Assembly (NCBI RefSeq): GCF_001955655.1
Contig: NZ_MSPW01000001.1
Span: 558,001 to 622,000 of the forward strand
From: Viridibacillus arenosi
GTDB taxonomy: Bacteria; Bacillota; Bacilli; Bacillales_A; Planococcaceae
Length of the DNA: 64,000 nt
Direction: 5' to 3'
The notes beneath the pieces were generated by a model. It was not told where the DNA came from. It did not search any database and saw only the letters and a list, made by a program, of their open reading frames with translations. The position numbers and the translations under genes are program-made. This document shows positions 1-9,333 of the stretch, piece by piece (within the stretch, counting starts at the first letter, position 1; each line of letters starts with the position of its first letter).

Positions 1-399
1 CACAATTTGTTCATTAGCTAGTGTTTCAGCTTGGTCCTTCACTTCTTCATATTTTTCTTCTTTCACGAGTCGATTAGCTACTTCTACTAAGTCACGTACC
101 ATCGATTCCACATCACGACCTACATAACCCACTTCAGTAAATTTTGTCGCTTCTATTTTTATGAAAGGCGCTTTTGCTAAACGTGCGATACGTCTAGCAA
201 TCTCCGTTTTACCAACTCCAGTTGGTCCAATCATTAAGATGTTTTTAGGGATGACTTCATTTTTCATCTCTTCATCTAAAAGTTGACGACGATGACGATT
301 ACGAAGCGCAACAGCTACCGCGCGTTTAGCATCACGTTGTCCAACGATATAACGATCTAAATACTCGGTCATTTGTCTAGGCGTTTGTTGTTGTGTCAT
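1..399 (-). CDS. hslU: HslU (ClpY) ATPase subunit of HslVU protease, N-terminal part
   Basis: Partial gene: the first 133 codons are present and the rest runs off the left edge. HslU is the AAA+ unfoldase that feeds substrates to the HslV peptidase in the cytoplasm. The N-terminal segment [19 protein letters not shown] is typical of the family, and a Walker A motif GPTGVGKTE lies near residues 58-66. [18 protein letters not shown] after it matches the HslU pore/I-domain entry region. The ATG begins two bases after the hslV stop, so the two are translationally coupled. In B. subtilis the next gene would be codY, outside this window. Confidence 0.97.
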   Translation of the reverse strand, partial: MTQQQTPRQMTEYLDRYIVGQRDAKRAVAVALRNRHRRQLLDEEMKNEVIPKNILMIGPTGVGKTEIARRIARLAKAPFIKIEATKFTEVGYVGRDVESMVRDLVEVANRLVKEEKYEEVKDQAETLANEQIV

Positions 400-401
400 A
401 G

Positions 402-944
402 TTACAGTGCCTCCACGATAATATTATGGTTCGTAAATACACAAATATCTGCCGCAATTTCAAGCGATGCTTTTGCAATTTCTTCTGCCGATAATGTTTC
501 ACCAGAGTATTGCTTCAACGCTCGACCAGCTGATAAAGCATAGTTACCTCCCGAGCCAATTGCTAAGATGCCGTCATCAGGTTCAATGACTTCACCAGAA
601 CCAGAAACAAGTAGTAGTGTTTCACTATTCATCACAAGTAACATTGCTTCTAATTTTTGCAACATTTTATCTCCGCGCCACTGCTTAGCTACTTCGACTG
701 AAGCACGTTGAAGGTTGCCATCAAACTCCATAAGTTTCCCTTCAAACATTTCAAACAATGTAAACGCGTCAGCAACAGAACCAGCAAACCCCGCTAATAC
801 TTTACCGTTATAAAGACGACGCACTTTCTTAGCTGTGTGTTTCATCACGACTGCATTACCAAGTGTCACCTGTCCGTCACCTGCCATCGCGCTCTGCCCT
901 TTATGTTGTACTGCAAAAATTGTGGTTGCATGCATTTCAACCAT
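402..944 (-). CDS. hslV: HslV (ClpQ/CodW) ATP-dependent protease, proteolytic subunit
   Basis: 180-residue threonine/serine-type peptidase that forms the proteolytic core of HslVU. The proteasome-beta signature [12 protein letters not shown] and [10 protein letters not shown] is at the N-terminus, followed by [14 protein letters not shown] and a [14 protein letters not shown] segment. The start at 944 is chosen because a GGGAGGAGGG ribosome binding site sits just upstream. A second in-frame ATG at codon 4 is possible but its spacing is poor. The predicted chain begins MVEMHATT, so the usual nucleophile candidate is Thr7 after processing. It lies between xerC (20-base gap) and hslU (2-base gap). 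Confidence 0.96.
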   Translation of the reverse strand: MVEMHATTIFAVQHKGQSAMAGDGQVTLGNAVVMKHTAKKVRRLYNGKVLAGFAGSVADAFTLFEMFEGKLMEFDGNLQRASVEVAKQWRGDKMLQKLEAMLLVMNSETLLLVSGSGEVIEPDDGILAIGSGGNYALSAGRALKQYSGETLSAEEIAKASLEIAADICVFTNHNIIVEAL

Positions 945-964
945 AATAACCCTCCTCCCAATTG

Positions 965-1864
965 TTACGCTCTTGGATGAGCATTCATATATGTGTTTCT
1001 TAGATGTTCTTTTGTCACATGCGTATAAACTTGCGTAGAAGATAAATTTGCGTGTCCGAGTAATTCTTGCACGGTACGTAAATCTGCTCCATTGTTTAAT
1101 AAATGCGTGGCAAAGGTGTGTCTTAACATATGAGGATAAATATTAGAATGTAATTCTGCATTTTTCATCATATCATTTAATATATAACGAATACCTCTTG
1201 CGGTAAGGGCTCCACCTCGCATATTGACAAATAGTTGAGGGTTTTGAAGGCCTTTCATAAGTTTAGGACGTGAATTTGCTAGGTATTGTTGCAATGCCTC
1301 CGAAGCAAAATGTCCAAATGGTACATAACGTTCTTTTCTCCCTTTTCCCATCACACGTAAAATGCATATCGAAAAATCAACATCTTTCATTTCAATAGAT
1401 GTCAATTCACTAACCCGAATACCTGTAGCATACAACAATTCAAGAATGGCTGTATCTCGCAACGACTTCGGATCTTCCCCTTCGTTTGCCTGAAACAATC
1501 TGGCAAGCTCTTCTTCATAAAAAAAGCGCGGTAATCTATCTTCTTTTTTCGGATGATAAAGGGCTTGAAAGCCGGCATCATCCAATCCATATTCTTTATT
1601 CAAAAAACGAAAAAAAGAACGGATTGAGGAAATCTTCCTTGAGATAGTTGTTCTCGCTTTTTTTTCTTCGTACAATTTTGTTACGTAAAGTCGTGCGTGA
1701 ATATATTCAACATCAGCTAAATCTACTACGCCTTCTACTTTTAAGAAAGATAAAAATTCATGTAAATCAGATTGATATTCTCGCACTGTTAATGGTGAAA
1801 AATTTTTTTCTAATTGAATGTAAATAACAAATTGCTCAAGTGCTTGTTCAGATCGTATGTTCAT
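965..1864 (-). CDS. xerC: Tyrosine recombinase XerC (CodV)
   Basis: 299-residue site-specific recombinase that resolves chromosome dimers at dif with a partner XerD. An N-terminal SAM-like core-binding domain covers about residues 5-90 and the catalytic domain about 110-295. The catalytic set is visible: Arg150 in ATGIRVSEL, Lys174 in [10 protein letters not shown], His245/Arg248 in [11 protein letters not shown], His271 in [13 protein letters not shown] and Tyr280. The ATG follows a GAGGTG ribosome binding site. It heads the xerC-hslV-hslU unit, as codV does in B. subtilis. Confidence 0.95.
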   Translation of the reverse strand: MNIRSEQALEQFVIYIQLEKNFSPLTVREYQSDLHEFLSFLKVEGVVDLADVEYIHARLYVTKLYEEKKARTTISRKISSIRSFFRFLNKEYGLDDAGFQALYHPKKEDRLPRFFYEEELARLFQANEGEDPKSLRDTAILELLYATGIRVSELTSIEMKDVDFSICILRVMGKGRKERYVPFGHFASEALQQYLANSRPKLMKGLQNPQLFVNMRGGALTARGIRYILNDMMKNAELHSNIYPHMLRHTFATHLLNNGADLRTVQELLGHANLSSTQVYTHVTKEHLRNTYMNAHPRA

Positions 1865-2166
1865 TTGAACACCTCGTTAATAAAAGTTCCAAATTTAACC
1901 ATCTAACTCTAAGCATTTTTATAAAGCAAAAACGAGTACTAATCTAGAGCTAATGTTAATCCTAGTTGTTTAAGGCACATATGAGTATAACACACTCATG
2001 TGAATTGTTCGACACTTCAGTTCATAAGTCAAAATAAAGTTTTTAAAGAAAAGTTTATTCATGTCTTTTAGATAACTTTGTTACACTTAAATGTATTATT
2101 CTAACTATCGAATTACCACTATTTGTATCTTATTTTCAATTATGAGAAATTATCTTCATTTATAAA
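1865..2166. other. AT-rich intergenic region upstream of xerC
   Basis: About 300 bases without a credible ORF on either strand. It must carry the xerC promoter, because a terminator closes trmFO just to the right. An imperfect inverted repeat (CACAT..GAGT with ACTCATGTG) spans about 1976-2002. On the minus strand a TATACT -10-like hexamer lies inside this repeat, but no good -35 is found 17 bases upstream. I see no riboswitch motif here. Confidence 0.5.
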
Positions 2167-2204
2167 CAAAAAAGCCTCTAAAATTGTAACAATTTTAAAG
2201 GCTT
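2167..2204 (-). terminator. Intrinsic terminator of trmFO
   Basis: Inverted repeat: AAGCCT-c-TAAAATTGT at 2172-2187 and ACAATTTTA-a-AGGCTT at 2189-2204. On the minus strand it is followed by a run of T (2166-2173). It starts 8 bases beyond the trmFO stop. Confidence 0.9.
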
Positions 2205-2211
2205 AAAACAA

Positions 2212-3525
2212 TTAGATATTTGTTGTATTTTTAAAATTTTGAATAGCAGCCAATGCGCGCTCTGCGTGTTTTTCTCCGCGTTCTTGCTTCGATTTAATTT
2301 TTTCACCCAGTTTAGGGAATAAACCAAAGTTCACATTCATTGGTTGGAAGTGCTTTGAATCCGCTTCTGTTATATAACGCGCCATACTTCCTAAAGCCGT
2401 TTCTGCTGGGAAGATTAACAAGTCTTTCTCCATTGCAAGATGTGCAGCATTAATACCTGCAATTAGACCACTACCTGCTGACTCAACATAACCCTCTACA
2501 CCTGTCATTTGGCCGGCAAAGAAAATGTTTGGACGACTTTTTAGTTGATAAGTTGGTGCTAATGCTTTAGGAGAATTGATAAAAGTATTTCGATGCATAA
2601 CACCATAACGAACGATTTCCACATTTTCCAAACCAGGAATCATACTAAATACTTCTTTTTGTGCTCCCCATTTTAAATGTGTTTGGAAACCTACTAAGTT
2701 ATAAAGCGTACCTGCAGCGTCATCTTGGCGTAGTTGTACAACTGCATGGGGACGTTTACCTGTTCTAGGATCTTCTAAGCCTACTGGTTTCATAGGACCA
2801 AATAGCATAGTTTTCGGACCGCGTGCAGCCATTACTTCAATCGGCATACAACCTTCAAAGTACTTTTCTTTTTCAAACTCTTTTAATGGTGCAACTTCAG
2901 CGTTAATTAAGGCTTCTTGGAAACGGTTGAATTCCTCTTCAGTCATTGGGCAATTTAAGTATGCTGCTTCACCTTTATCATAACGAGATTTTAAATATAC
3001 TTTATCCATATCAATGCTGTCTTTTTCTATTATCGGCGCAGCTGCATCATAGAAATAAAGATATTCTTCTCCTGTTAAAGCTTGAATTTGTTCTGCTAAT
3101 GCTTTTGAAGTTAATGGACCTGTAGCAATAACTGTTATACCCTCTTCAGGAATTTCAGTTACTTCTTCATTAATTACTTCAATAAGTGGATGATTTTTGA
3201 CTTTTTCTGTTACATAGCCAGCAAATTCGTGGCGATCTACCGCTAGCGCTCCACCGGCAGGAACTGAACTACGATCTGCTGCTTCTATAATAACCGAATC
3301 TAACATACGCATTTCTTCTTTAATAACGCCAACAGCATTTGTTAAGTTATTGGCACGTAGTGAGTTACTACATACTAATTCTGCAAATTTATCTGTGTGG
3401 TGAGCAGGCGTTTGTTTTACTGGACGCATTTCATATAAACGAACTTGAATGCCTCTTTTCGCAATTTGCCAAGCTGCTTCACTACCTGCTAGTCCTGCAC
3501 CGATTACATTTACGATTGTTGTCAT
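2212..3525 (-). CDS. trmFO: TrmFO, folate/FAD-dependent tRNA (uracil-54-C5)-methyltransferase
   Basis: 437-residue flavoprotein that makes 5-methyluridine at position 54 of tRNA using methylenetetrahydrofolate. The FAD-binding dinucleotide motif [10 protein letters not shown] is at residues 9-18. The two functional cysteines of the family are present, Cys52 in ELVCSNS and Cys226 in [11 protein letters not shown]. Further family blocks include [14 protein letters not shown] and the C-terminal [19 protein letters not shown]. Length equals the B. subtilis protein (formerly Gid). It follows topA by 28 bases and ends in its own terminator. Confidence 0.97.
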   Translation of the reverse strand: MTTIVNVIGAGLAGSEAAWQIAKRGIQVRLYEMRPVKQTPAHHTDKFAELVCSNSLRANNLTNAVGVIKEEMRMLDSVIIEAADRSSVPAGGALAVDRHEFAGYVTEKVKNHPLIEVINEEVTEIPEEGITVIATGPLTSKALAEQIQALTGEEYLYFYDAAAPIIEKDSIDMDKVYLKSRYDKGEAAYLNCPMTEEEFNRFQEALINAEVAPLKEFEKEKYFEGCMPIEVMAARGPKTMLFGPMKPVGLEDPRTGKRPHAVVQLRQDDAAGTLYNLVGFQTHLKWGAQKEVFSMIPGLENVEIVRYGVMHRNTFINSPKALAPTYQLKSRPNIFFAGQMTGVEGYVESAGSGLIAGINAAHLAMEKDLLIFPAETALGSMARYITEADSKHFQPMNVNFGLFPKLGEKIKSKQERGEKHAERALAAIQNFKNTTNI

Positions 3526-3553
3526 GCTAATATATACCTCTTTCTTTTACTCA

Positions 3554-5629
3554 TCATTGTGATGCTGTTTCTTTATAGTCACATTTCGTACACTGAATTT
3601 GCACGCCTTTTTTCAGTTTCTTCTCAACTAATAATTCACTACATTTTGGACATGGTCTGTTAATTGGTTTATCCCATGATACAAACTCACAGTCAGGATA
3701 ACGATTACAACCATAGAAAATGCGTTTTGTTTTACTCTTACGTTCTACTATTTCGCCCTCTTTACATGTTGGGCATGTTACGCCGATTGCTTTAACAATT
3801 GCTTTAGTATTACGACAATCAGGGAAGTTGCTACATGCCATGAATTTACCATAGCGACCAAGTTTGAATACCATTGGTGAACCACAATGTTCGCAATCTT
3901 CACCAGCAGGTTCATCTTTAATTTCAACTTTTTCCATTGCCACTTCAGCGTGTTGTACATGTTTTTCAAAATCTTGATAGAACTCATCGATGATACTCAC
4001 CCATTTTGTATTACCTTCTTCAATACTATCTAAATCGTGCTCCATTTTTGCAGTGAACTCGATATTAATAATATCTGGGAAAAATTCTAAAACTAATGAG
4101 TGAACAATTTCACCTAATTCTGTAGGTACAAAACGTTTATTATCTAATGTGACATACCCACGCTTCTGAATTGTATCTAATGTTGGAGCGTAAGTTGACG
4201 GTCGACCTATCCCTATTTCTTCCATCGTTTTAACAAGTCGCGCCTCTGAGAAGCGAGGTGGCGGCTGTGTGAAATGTTGTTTTGGTTCAATATTCAAGGA
4301 TTTTACAATGTCGCCTTTTTCCATTGGTGGCAATAGCTTATCCTTTTCTTCTTTTTGGTCATCTGACCCTTCAATATAAAGCTTCATGAAACCTGGGAAT
4401 TTCACTTGAGAACCTGTAGCTCTAAAGAATACATCACCATTTTGTAAGTCTGCTGTTACTGTATCTAATACAGCTGATGCCATTTGGCTCGCTATAAAGC
4501 GTTCCCAGATTAGACGATAAAGACGAAGTTGGTCTCTAGATAAAACAGCTTTTAACTGATCAGGAGTACGCAACGTGCTTGTTGGACGAATTGCTTCATG
4601 TGCATCTTGCGCCTTTTCAGATTTTTTTGCTTGTTGATCAAGGGGCGTTGTATATTCGTTACCGTATGTTGATTGCACGTATTCAAATGCTTCTTTTTTC
4701 GCCGTTTCAGATATACGTGTCGAATCGGTACGCATATACGTAATTAAACCAACCGTGCCTTCTTTTCCAACATCTATACCTTCGTATAATTGCTGTGCAA
4801 GCATCATTGTTTTTTTCGCCCGGAAGTTTAATTTACGAGCGGCTTCTTGTTGTAGGGATGATGTTGTAAAAGATGGAGCCGCATTACGCTTACGCTCACG
4901 TTTAACTACTTTTGCAACTTCAAAATCTTCGCCCTTCATTAGCTTCAAGACATCTTTTACTTGTGCTTCATTAGACAATTTGATTTTCTCTTTACTATTT
5001 CCATAATAAATAGCATCAAATTGCTTGTTACCTTTTTCAAAGTTACCTTCGATTGTCCAATATTCTTCAGGCTGGAAGTTTTTAATTTCGTTTTCACGGT
5101 CGATAATCATACGTAGTGCAACTGATTGCACTCGACCAGCAGATAAACCTTTTTTGACTTTCTTCCATAGAAGAGGACTAATGTTATACCCTACAAGACG
5201 GTCTAGAATACGACGTGCTTGTTGAGCATCAACTAAATCCATATCAATAGGACGTGGATGCTTAAATGACTCTTTAATAGCATCTTTCGTGATTTCGTTA
5301 AATAATACACGACAGTCCGATTTTATATCAATGTTAAGAGCTGTTGCTAAATGCCAAGCAATTGCTTCTCCTTCACGATCTGGATCGGCCGCGAGATAGA
5401 TTTTCTTGGCTTTTTTAGCTGCGGATTTTAAATCTTGTAAAACAGGACCTTTACCACGAATGGTAATGTATCTTGGTTCAAAATTATTTTCCGTATCAAT
5501 TCCCATTGTACTTCTAGGTAAATCACGTACGTGACCAATTGATGCTTTTACTTTATATTTTTTCCCTAAATATCGCTCGATTGTTTTTGCTTTTGCGGGC
5601 GATTCTACTATTACTAAATAATCCGACAT
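3554..5629 (-). CDS. topA: DNA topoisomerase I
   Basis: 691-residue type IA topoisomerase that relaxes negative supercoils. The Toprim domain begins [18 protein letters not shown] and carries [14 protein letters not shown] near residues 81-94. The active-site tyrosine is Tyr298 in [14 protein letters not shown]. Three C-terminal zinc-ribbon modules of the four-cysteine type follow (CEHC..C..C, CPTC..C..C, CPKC..CTKC), the usual Bacillus arrangement. A good promoter and a GGGGGA ribosome binding site precede it. In B. subtilis topA also lies between dprA and trmFO. Confidence 0.97.
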   Translation of the reverse strand: MSDYLVIVESPAKAKTIERYLGKKYKVKASIGHVRDLPRSTMGIDTENNFEPRYITIRGKGPVLQDLKSAAKKAKKIYLAADPDREGEAIAWHLATALNIDIKSDCRVLFNEITKDAIKESFKHPRPIDMDLVDAQQARRILDRLVGYNISPLLWKKVKKGLSAGRVQSVALRMIIDRENEIKNFQPEEYWTIEGNFEKGNKQFDAIYYGNSKEKIKLSNEAQVKDVLKLMKGEDFEVAKVVKRERKRNAAPSFTTSSLQQEAARKLNFRAKKTMMLAQQLYEGIDVGKEGTVGLITYMRTDSTRISETAKKEAFEYVQSTYGNEYTTPLDQQAKKSEKAQDAHEAIRPTSTLRTPDQLKAVLSRDQLRLYRLIWERFIASQMASAVLDTVTADLQNGDVFFRATGSQVKFPGFMKLYIEGSDDQKEEKDKLLPPMEKGDIVKSLNIEPKQHFTQPPPRFSEARLVKTMEEIGIGRPSTYAPTLDTIQKRGYVTLDNKRFVPTELGEIVHSLVLEFFPDIINIEFTAKMEHDLDSIEEGNTKWVSIIDEFYQDFEKHVQHAEVAMEKVEIKDEPAGEDCEHCGSPMVFKLGRYGKFMACSNFPDCRNTKAIVKAIGVTCPTCKEGEIVERKSKTKRIFYGCNRYPDCEFVSWDKPINRPCPKCSELLVEKKLKKGVQIQCTKCDYKETASQ

Positions 5630-5728
5630 GTGAGTTCCCCCTTATAGAGGTGATGTTTCATTTTCTTTAGTTTCACTTGTTAAAATTGAATAAGTGCATG
5701 AAAATATTGTTAAAAACCTTACCATTCA

Positions 5729-5757
5729 ACTATAACTTTTTTTCTTAGCGTTTACAA
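5729..5757 (-). promoter_or_regulatory. SigA-type promoter of topA
   Basis: Minus-strand TTGTAA (5752-5757), a 17-base spacer, and TATAGT (5729-5734). The predicted start near 5722 leaves a leader of about 90 bases before the topA ATG at 5629. Pattern match only. Confidence 0.6.
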
Positions 5758-5817
5758 AAGAATACCTGTTGCAAAATGTATAACAGAAAAGAAATTTTTG
5801 CAAGTTATATTTCATCG

Positions 5818-6708
5818 TCAAATAAAATATCTTTCTAATTCTTCTATTATTTGATAACCATTCCAGACTGGTGTAGCACCTTCTGCGAGCAATTTATGAG
5901 GTCCTAATGAAAGTTTTGATGTGATATCTCCAGGTACAATGAAAATTTCTTTCCCGTGCTCTAGGGCGTGGTCCATTGTACTGGAAGTACCGCTTTTTTC
6001 AGCGGCTTCAGTGACTAGTATTGCCTTTGATATACCGCTAATAATACGATTCCGCATTGGAAAATACCATCGTTTCGGCTCGATATATGGCGGATATTCT
6101 GTCATTAATAAATGATCTTTGCTAATTATTTCGGCTAATTTCTTATTTTCTTTCGGATATAGGTGAAATAATCCATGTCCAAGAATTGCGATTGTTTTAC
6201 CTCCGTTTGCAATTGCACTTTCATGCGCCATTCGATCAGCTCCCTTTGCTAGGCCGCTGATGATGATATAATCATTTTCTACCAATGCCGGCATAATATA
6301 CTGTAATGCATTTTCTGTATAGGCTGTCGCCTTTCTAGAACCAACTATAGCAATCTTACGTTTGTTTACTAGTAAATCTACTTTACCTTTTACATATAGA
6401 CATACAGGAGGATCATATAATTCGAATAACTCTTTAGGGAATAAGGGATGAAAGAACGGAATAGGGGTAATCAACTTTTGTTCATAAGCTTGGAGTAAGG
6501 GGGTTTCCATTGCTTCTATATAAGCAACTCTTAATCTAGTAGCTTTTTCATAGGAGAGATTTAATAATTGCGCAATTTTTTGTGTGGACATTTGTTCAAA
6601 TTTTACAAGTTCTACATCCTCTTTAAACAAAGGCGCTAACCTGTTTAGAGGCACGGGAAATACATAATGCAATGCTAAGAGTCTCTGCGTCAATTGTACT
6701 TCATTCAT
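5818..6708 (-). CDS. dprA: DNA-processing protein DprA (Smf)
   Basis: 296-residue protein that loads RecA on incoming single-stranded DNA during natural transformation. A small N-terminal helical domain (about 1-70) is followed by the Rossmann-like DprA fold. Diagnostic segments are KIAIVGSRKAT, IISGLAKGADRMAHESA, ILGHGLFHLYP, RWYFPMRNRIISG and EAAEKSGTSSTMDHALE. The ATG follows GGAGGGC. It sits between sucD and topA as in B. subtilis. The presence of dprA alone does not prove competence. Confidence 0.95.
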   Translation of the reverse strand: MNEVQLTQRLLALHYVFPVPLNRLAPLFKEDVELVKFEQMSTQKIAQLLNLSYEKATRLRVAYIEAMETPLLQAYEQKLITPIPFFHPLFPKELFELYDPPVCLYVKGKVDLLVNKRKIAIVGSRKATAYTENALQYIMPALVENDYIIISGLAKGADRMAHESAIANGGKTIAILGHGLFHLYPKENKKLAEIISKDHLLMTEYPPYIEPKRWYFPMRNRIISGISKAILVTEAAEKSGTSSTMDHALEHGKEIFIVPGDITSKLSLGPHKLLAEGATPVWNGYQIIEELERYFI

Positions 6709-6735
6709 CTTTGCCCTCCATTCATATAACTACTT

Positions 6736-6775
6736 AAAAGGTGTAGCAATGTCTAATATGACTTTGCTACACCTT
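6736..6775 (-). terminator. Intrinsic terminator of sucCD
   Basis: Perfect 12-base inverted repeat AAGGTGTAGCAA (6738-6749) and TTGCTACACCTT (6764-6775), followed on the minus strand by TTTTAA. It is located 5 bases past the sucD stop. Confidence 0.85.
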
Positions 6776-6780
6776 CTATA

Positions 6781-7683
6781 TTAATGGGTTTTACATTTTT
6801 CGTATAAACCTTGTTCTTTAATAACTTTAATAAATGTTTCACCAATAACAGATGGCGTTTCTGCTACTTGGATTCCAGCTGCATTCATTGCTTTAATTTT
6901 ATCTGCAGCTGTTCCTTTACCACCAGAAATAATGGCACCAGCATGGCCCATACGTTTCCCAGGAGGAGCAGTTTGTCCACCAATAAAGCCTACAACAGGT
7001 TTTGTCATATTTGCTTTAATCCACTCAGCTGCTTCTTCTTCTGCTGTACCGCCAATCTCGCCAATCATTACGACACCATAAGTTTCAGGATCCTCATTAA
7101 ATTCTTTTAAAACATCAATGAAGTTTGTACCATTAACTGGGTCTCCCCCAATCCCAACAGCAGTCGTTTGACCAATACCCTCTTGAGAAAGTTGATGAAC
7201 AGCTTCATAAGTTAATGTACCAGAGCGTGAAACAACTCCTACATGGCCTTTTTTATGGATATAACCTGGCATAATACCAATTTTACATTCATCTGCAGTA
7301 ATAACACCTGGACAGTTCGGACCAATTAGACGTGTTTTCTTACCTTCCATATAACGTTTCACTTTAACCATATCTAATACCGGGATATGCTCAGTAATAC
7401 AAATAACTAAATCTAAATCAGCATCTACAGCTTCTAATATCGCGTCTGCCGCAAACGGTGCTGGTACGTAGATGACAGAAACATTACAACCTGTTGCTTC
7501 AACAGCGTCAACCACCGTGTTAAAAACCGGTACGCCTTCTACAGTTGTACCACCTTTACCAGGTGTAACTCCTGCTACAACTTTTGTACCATATTCTAGC
7601 ATTTGCTTTGTATGGAATAGAGCCGTTGACCCTGTAATCCCTTGTACAAGCACTTTAGTTTCTTTATTAATATAAACGCTCAT
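6781..7683 (-). CDS. sucD: Succinyl-CoA synthetase (ADP-forming), alpha subunit
   Basis: 300-residue TCA-cycle subunit that binds CoA and carries the phosphohistidine. The N-terminal CoA-binding Rossmann domain has [20 protein letters not shown] and [19 protein letters not shown]. The phospho-His lies in [18 protein letters not shown], about residue 245. IGPNCPGVI and [15 protein letters not shown] are also standard. The gene follows sucC by 18 bases, so the two subunits are co-expressed. Confidence 0.97.
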   Translation of the reverse strand: MSVYINKETKVLVQGITGSTALFHTKQMLEYGTKVVAGVTPGKGGTTVEGVPVFNTVVDAVEATGCNVSVIYVPAPFAADAILEAVDADLDLVICITEHIPVLDMVKVKRYMEGKKTRLIGPNCPGVITADECKIGIMPGYIHKKGHVGVVSRSGTLTYEAVHQLSQEGIGQTTAVGIGGDPVNGTNFIDVLKEFNEDPETYGVVMIGEIGGTAEEEAAEWIKANMTKPVVGFIGGQTAPPGKRMGHAGAIISGGKGTAADKIKAMNAAGIQVAETPSVIGETFIKVIKEQGLYEKCKTH

Positions 7684-7701
7684 TTCAAGTCCCCGCCCTT
7701 C

Positions 7702-8862
7702 TTAGCCTACAAGTTCTACAATTTTTCTTGCACCATCAGCCATTGAATCTGCTGTAACGATATTAATACCCGATTCATTTAACAACGCTTTACCAAGTTC
7801 AACATTCGTACCTTCCAAGCGAACAACTAATGGTACATTTAAGCCAACCTCTTTGGCCGCTGTAATAACACCTTCTGCGATAATATCACATTTCATGATA
7901 CCCCCGAAAATGTTAACGAATATACCTTTTACACTTGCATCAGAAAGAATGATTTTGAAGGCTTCTGTTACTTTTTCAGCAGTTGCACCGCCCCCAACGT
8001 CCAGGAAGTTTGCGGGTGATCCGCCATAATAACTAATGGTGTCCATTGTAGCCATAGCAAGTCCAGCACCATTGACCATACAACCAATGCTACCGTCTAA
8101 TGAAATATAGCTTAAATCATATTTTGAAGCTTCAATTTCCTTTGGATCTTCTTCTTCGAAATCTCGTAATTCAACAACATCTTTATGACGATATAAAGCG
8201 TTTCCATCGAAGTTGAATTTTGCATCTAACGCCACTACGTTACCATCACCAGTCACAACAAGTGGGTTGATTTCTAAAATAGAAGCATCTTTTTCAGTAA
8301 ATGCTTTATAAATTCCAAGCATAAGTGATGCAGCTTTATTTATTAATTTGTCTGGAATATTCATATTAAACGCAAGACGACGTGCTTGGAAACCTGTTAG
8401 TCCGATAGCTGGATCAACTACTTCTTTGAAAATTTTCTCAGGGGTTGCTTCAGCAACCTCTTCAATGTCCATCCCGCCTTCTTCAGACCCCATCAAAGTA
8501 ATTCTAGAAGTTGCACGATCTACTACAAATCCCAAATAGTACTCTTTTTTAATATCAGAGCCTTCTTCTATGTAGAGGCGCTTGACTTCTTTACCTTCTG
8601 GACCAGTTTGGTGAGTGACCAGGATTTTCCCTAATAATTCTTTCGAATACGAACGTACCTCGTCCAAATTTTTGGCAATTTTAACGCCACCTGCTTTACC
8701 ACGTCCACCTGCATGGATTTGAGCCTTAACAACGACTACACTTGTACTTAATTCTTTCGCTACTTTTACAGCTTCCTCTGGTGAAAATGCTACTCGGCCA
8801 TTTGGAACTGATACCCCGTACTGTCTTAGAATTTCTTTCCCTTGGTACTCATGGATATTCAT
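7702..8862 (-). CDS. sucC: Succinyl-CoA synthetase (ADP-forming), beta subunit
   Basis: 386-residue partner of SucD. The N-terminal ATP-grasp domain begins [17 protein letters not shown], with the Gly-rich [16 protein letters not shown] loop. The C-terminal ligase domain carries [28 protein letters not shown] and [10 protein letters not shown]. The ATG follows GGGAGGAAG. It heads the sucC-sucD unit and has its own promoter, so it is independent of the upstream ylqGH pair. Confidence 0.97.
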   Translation of the reverse strand: MNIHEYQGKEILRQYGVSVPNGRVAFSPEEAVKVAKELSTSVVVVKAQIHAGGRGKAGGVKIAKNLDEVRSYSKELLGKILVTHQTGPEGKEVKRLYIEEGSDIKKEYYLGFVVDRATSRITLMGSEEGGMDIEEVAEATPEKIFKEVVDPAIGLTGFQARRLAFNMNIPDKLINKAASLMLGIYKAFTEKDASILEINPLVVTGDGNVVALDAKFNFDGNALYRHKDVVELRDFEEEDPKEIEASKYDLSYISLDGSIGCMVNGAGLAMATMDTISYYGGSPANFLDVGGGATAEKVTEAFKIILSDASVKGIFVNIFGGIMKCDIIAEGVITAAKEVGLNVPLVVRLEGTNVELGKALLNESGINIVTADSMADGARKIVELVG

Positions 8863-8910
8863 CTAACTTCCTCCCATCAAAATCCCATAGAGTTTAACTA
8901 TTACATAACC

Positions 8911-8939
8911 ATTGTATATAATCTGATTCACTATGTCTA
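8911..8939 (-). promoter_or_regulatory. SigA-type promoter of sucCD
   Basis: Minus-strand TAGACA (8934-8939), 17-base spacer, TACAAT (8911-8916), each hexamer five of six to consensus. It lies about 50 bases upstream of the sucC ATG. I saw no clear catabolite-repression (cre) box next to it. Confidence 0.65.
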
Positions 8940-9042
8940 CATTCTTGTTATTTCGACTTTCACCTTTAGTTATCCGCAAATTCGCTCGAAATATACATAT
9001 ATCAATGTTTTGACCGCGACTTATATCGACTTTTTTCGACCA

Positions 9043-9333
9043 TTATTTTGAATTTTCATAATTTTTATCTAAACGATAAATAAACGCAAATACTTCAGCA
9101 ACTGCTTGGTATAGTTCCTCTGGAATCGACTCATTTAAGTCCAGTTGCCCTAATAATTGGACGAGGGATGGGTCTTCTTGAATTGGGATATTATTATCTT
9201 TTGCTTGTTCTAAAATATTTTCCGCTATTTTCCCTTTACCTTTCGCAATCACTTTAGGAGCTTCAAACCCACCTGGGTTAAAGGAAAGGGCAACAGCTTC
9301 TTTCCGTTCAAGTTGTTGTTTTTCTACTGTCAT
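9043..9333 (-). CDS. ylqH: YlqH, FlhB C-terminal-domain-like protein
   Basis: 96-residue protein resembling only the cytoplasmic C-terminal domain of the flagellar export gate FlhB. The segment ALSFNPGGFEAPKVIAKGKG aligns with the region around the FlhB self-cleavage site. The catalytic NPTH of FlhB reads NPGG here, so autocleavage should not occur. IAENILEQAKDNNIPIQEDPSL matches the following FlhB helix. No membrane segments are present. It overlaps ylqG by 4 bases (ATGA). The function of the stand-alone domain is not established. Confidence 0.85.
   Translation of the reverse strand: MTVEKQQLERKEAVALSFNPGGFEAPKVIAKGKGKIAENILEQAKDNNIPIQEDPSLVQLLGQLDLNESIPEELYQAVAEVFAFIYRLDKNYENSK

Noticed and set aside
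1976-2002. Inverted repeat upstream of xerC as an operator or terminator
   Set aside because: Imperfect, no T-run, and no known regulator motif recognised; kept only as a note in the intergenic entry.
9010-9042. Repeated GTCGA elements between ylqH and sucC as a terminator
   Set aside because: Pairing is only four or five bases and no stable stem with a T-run forms.
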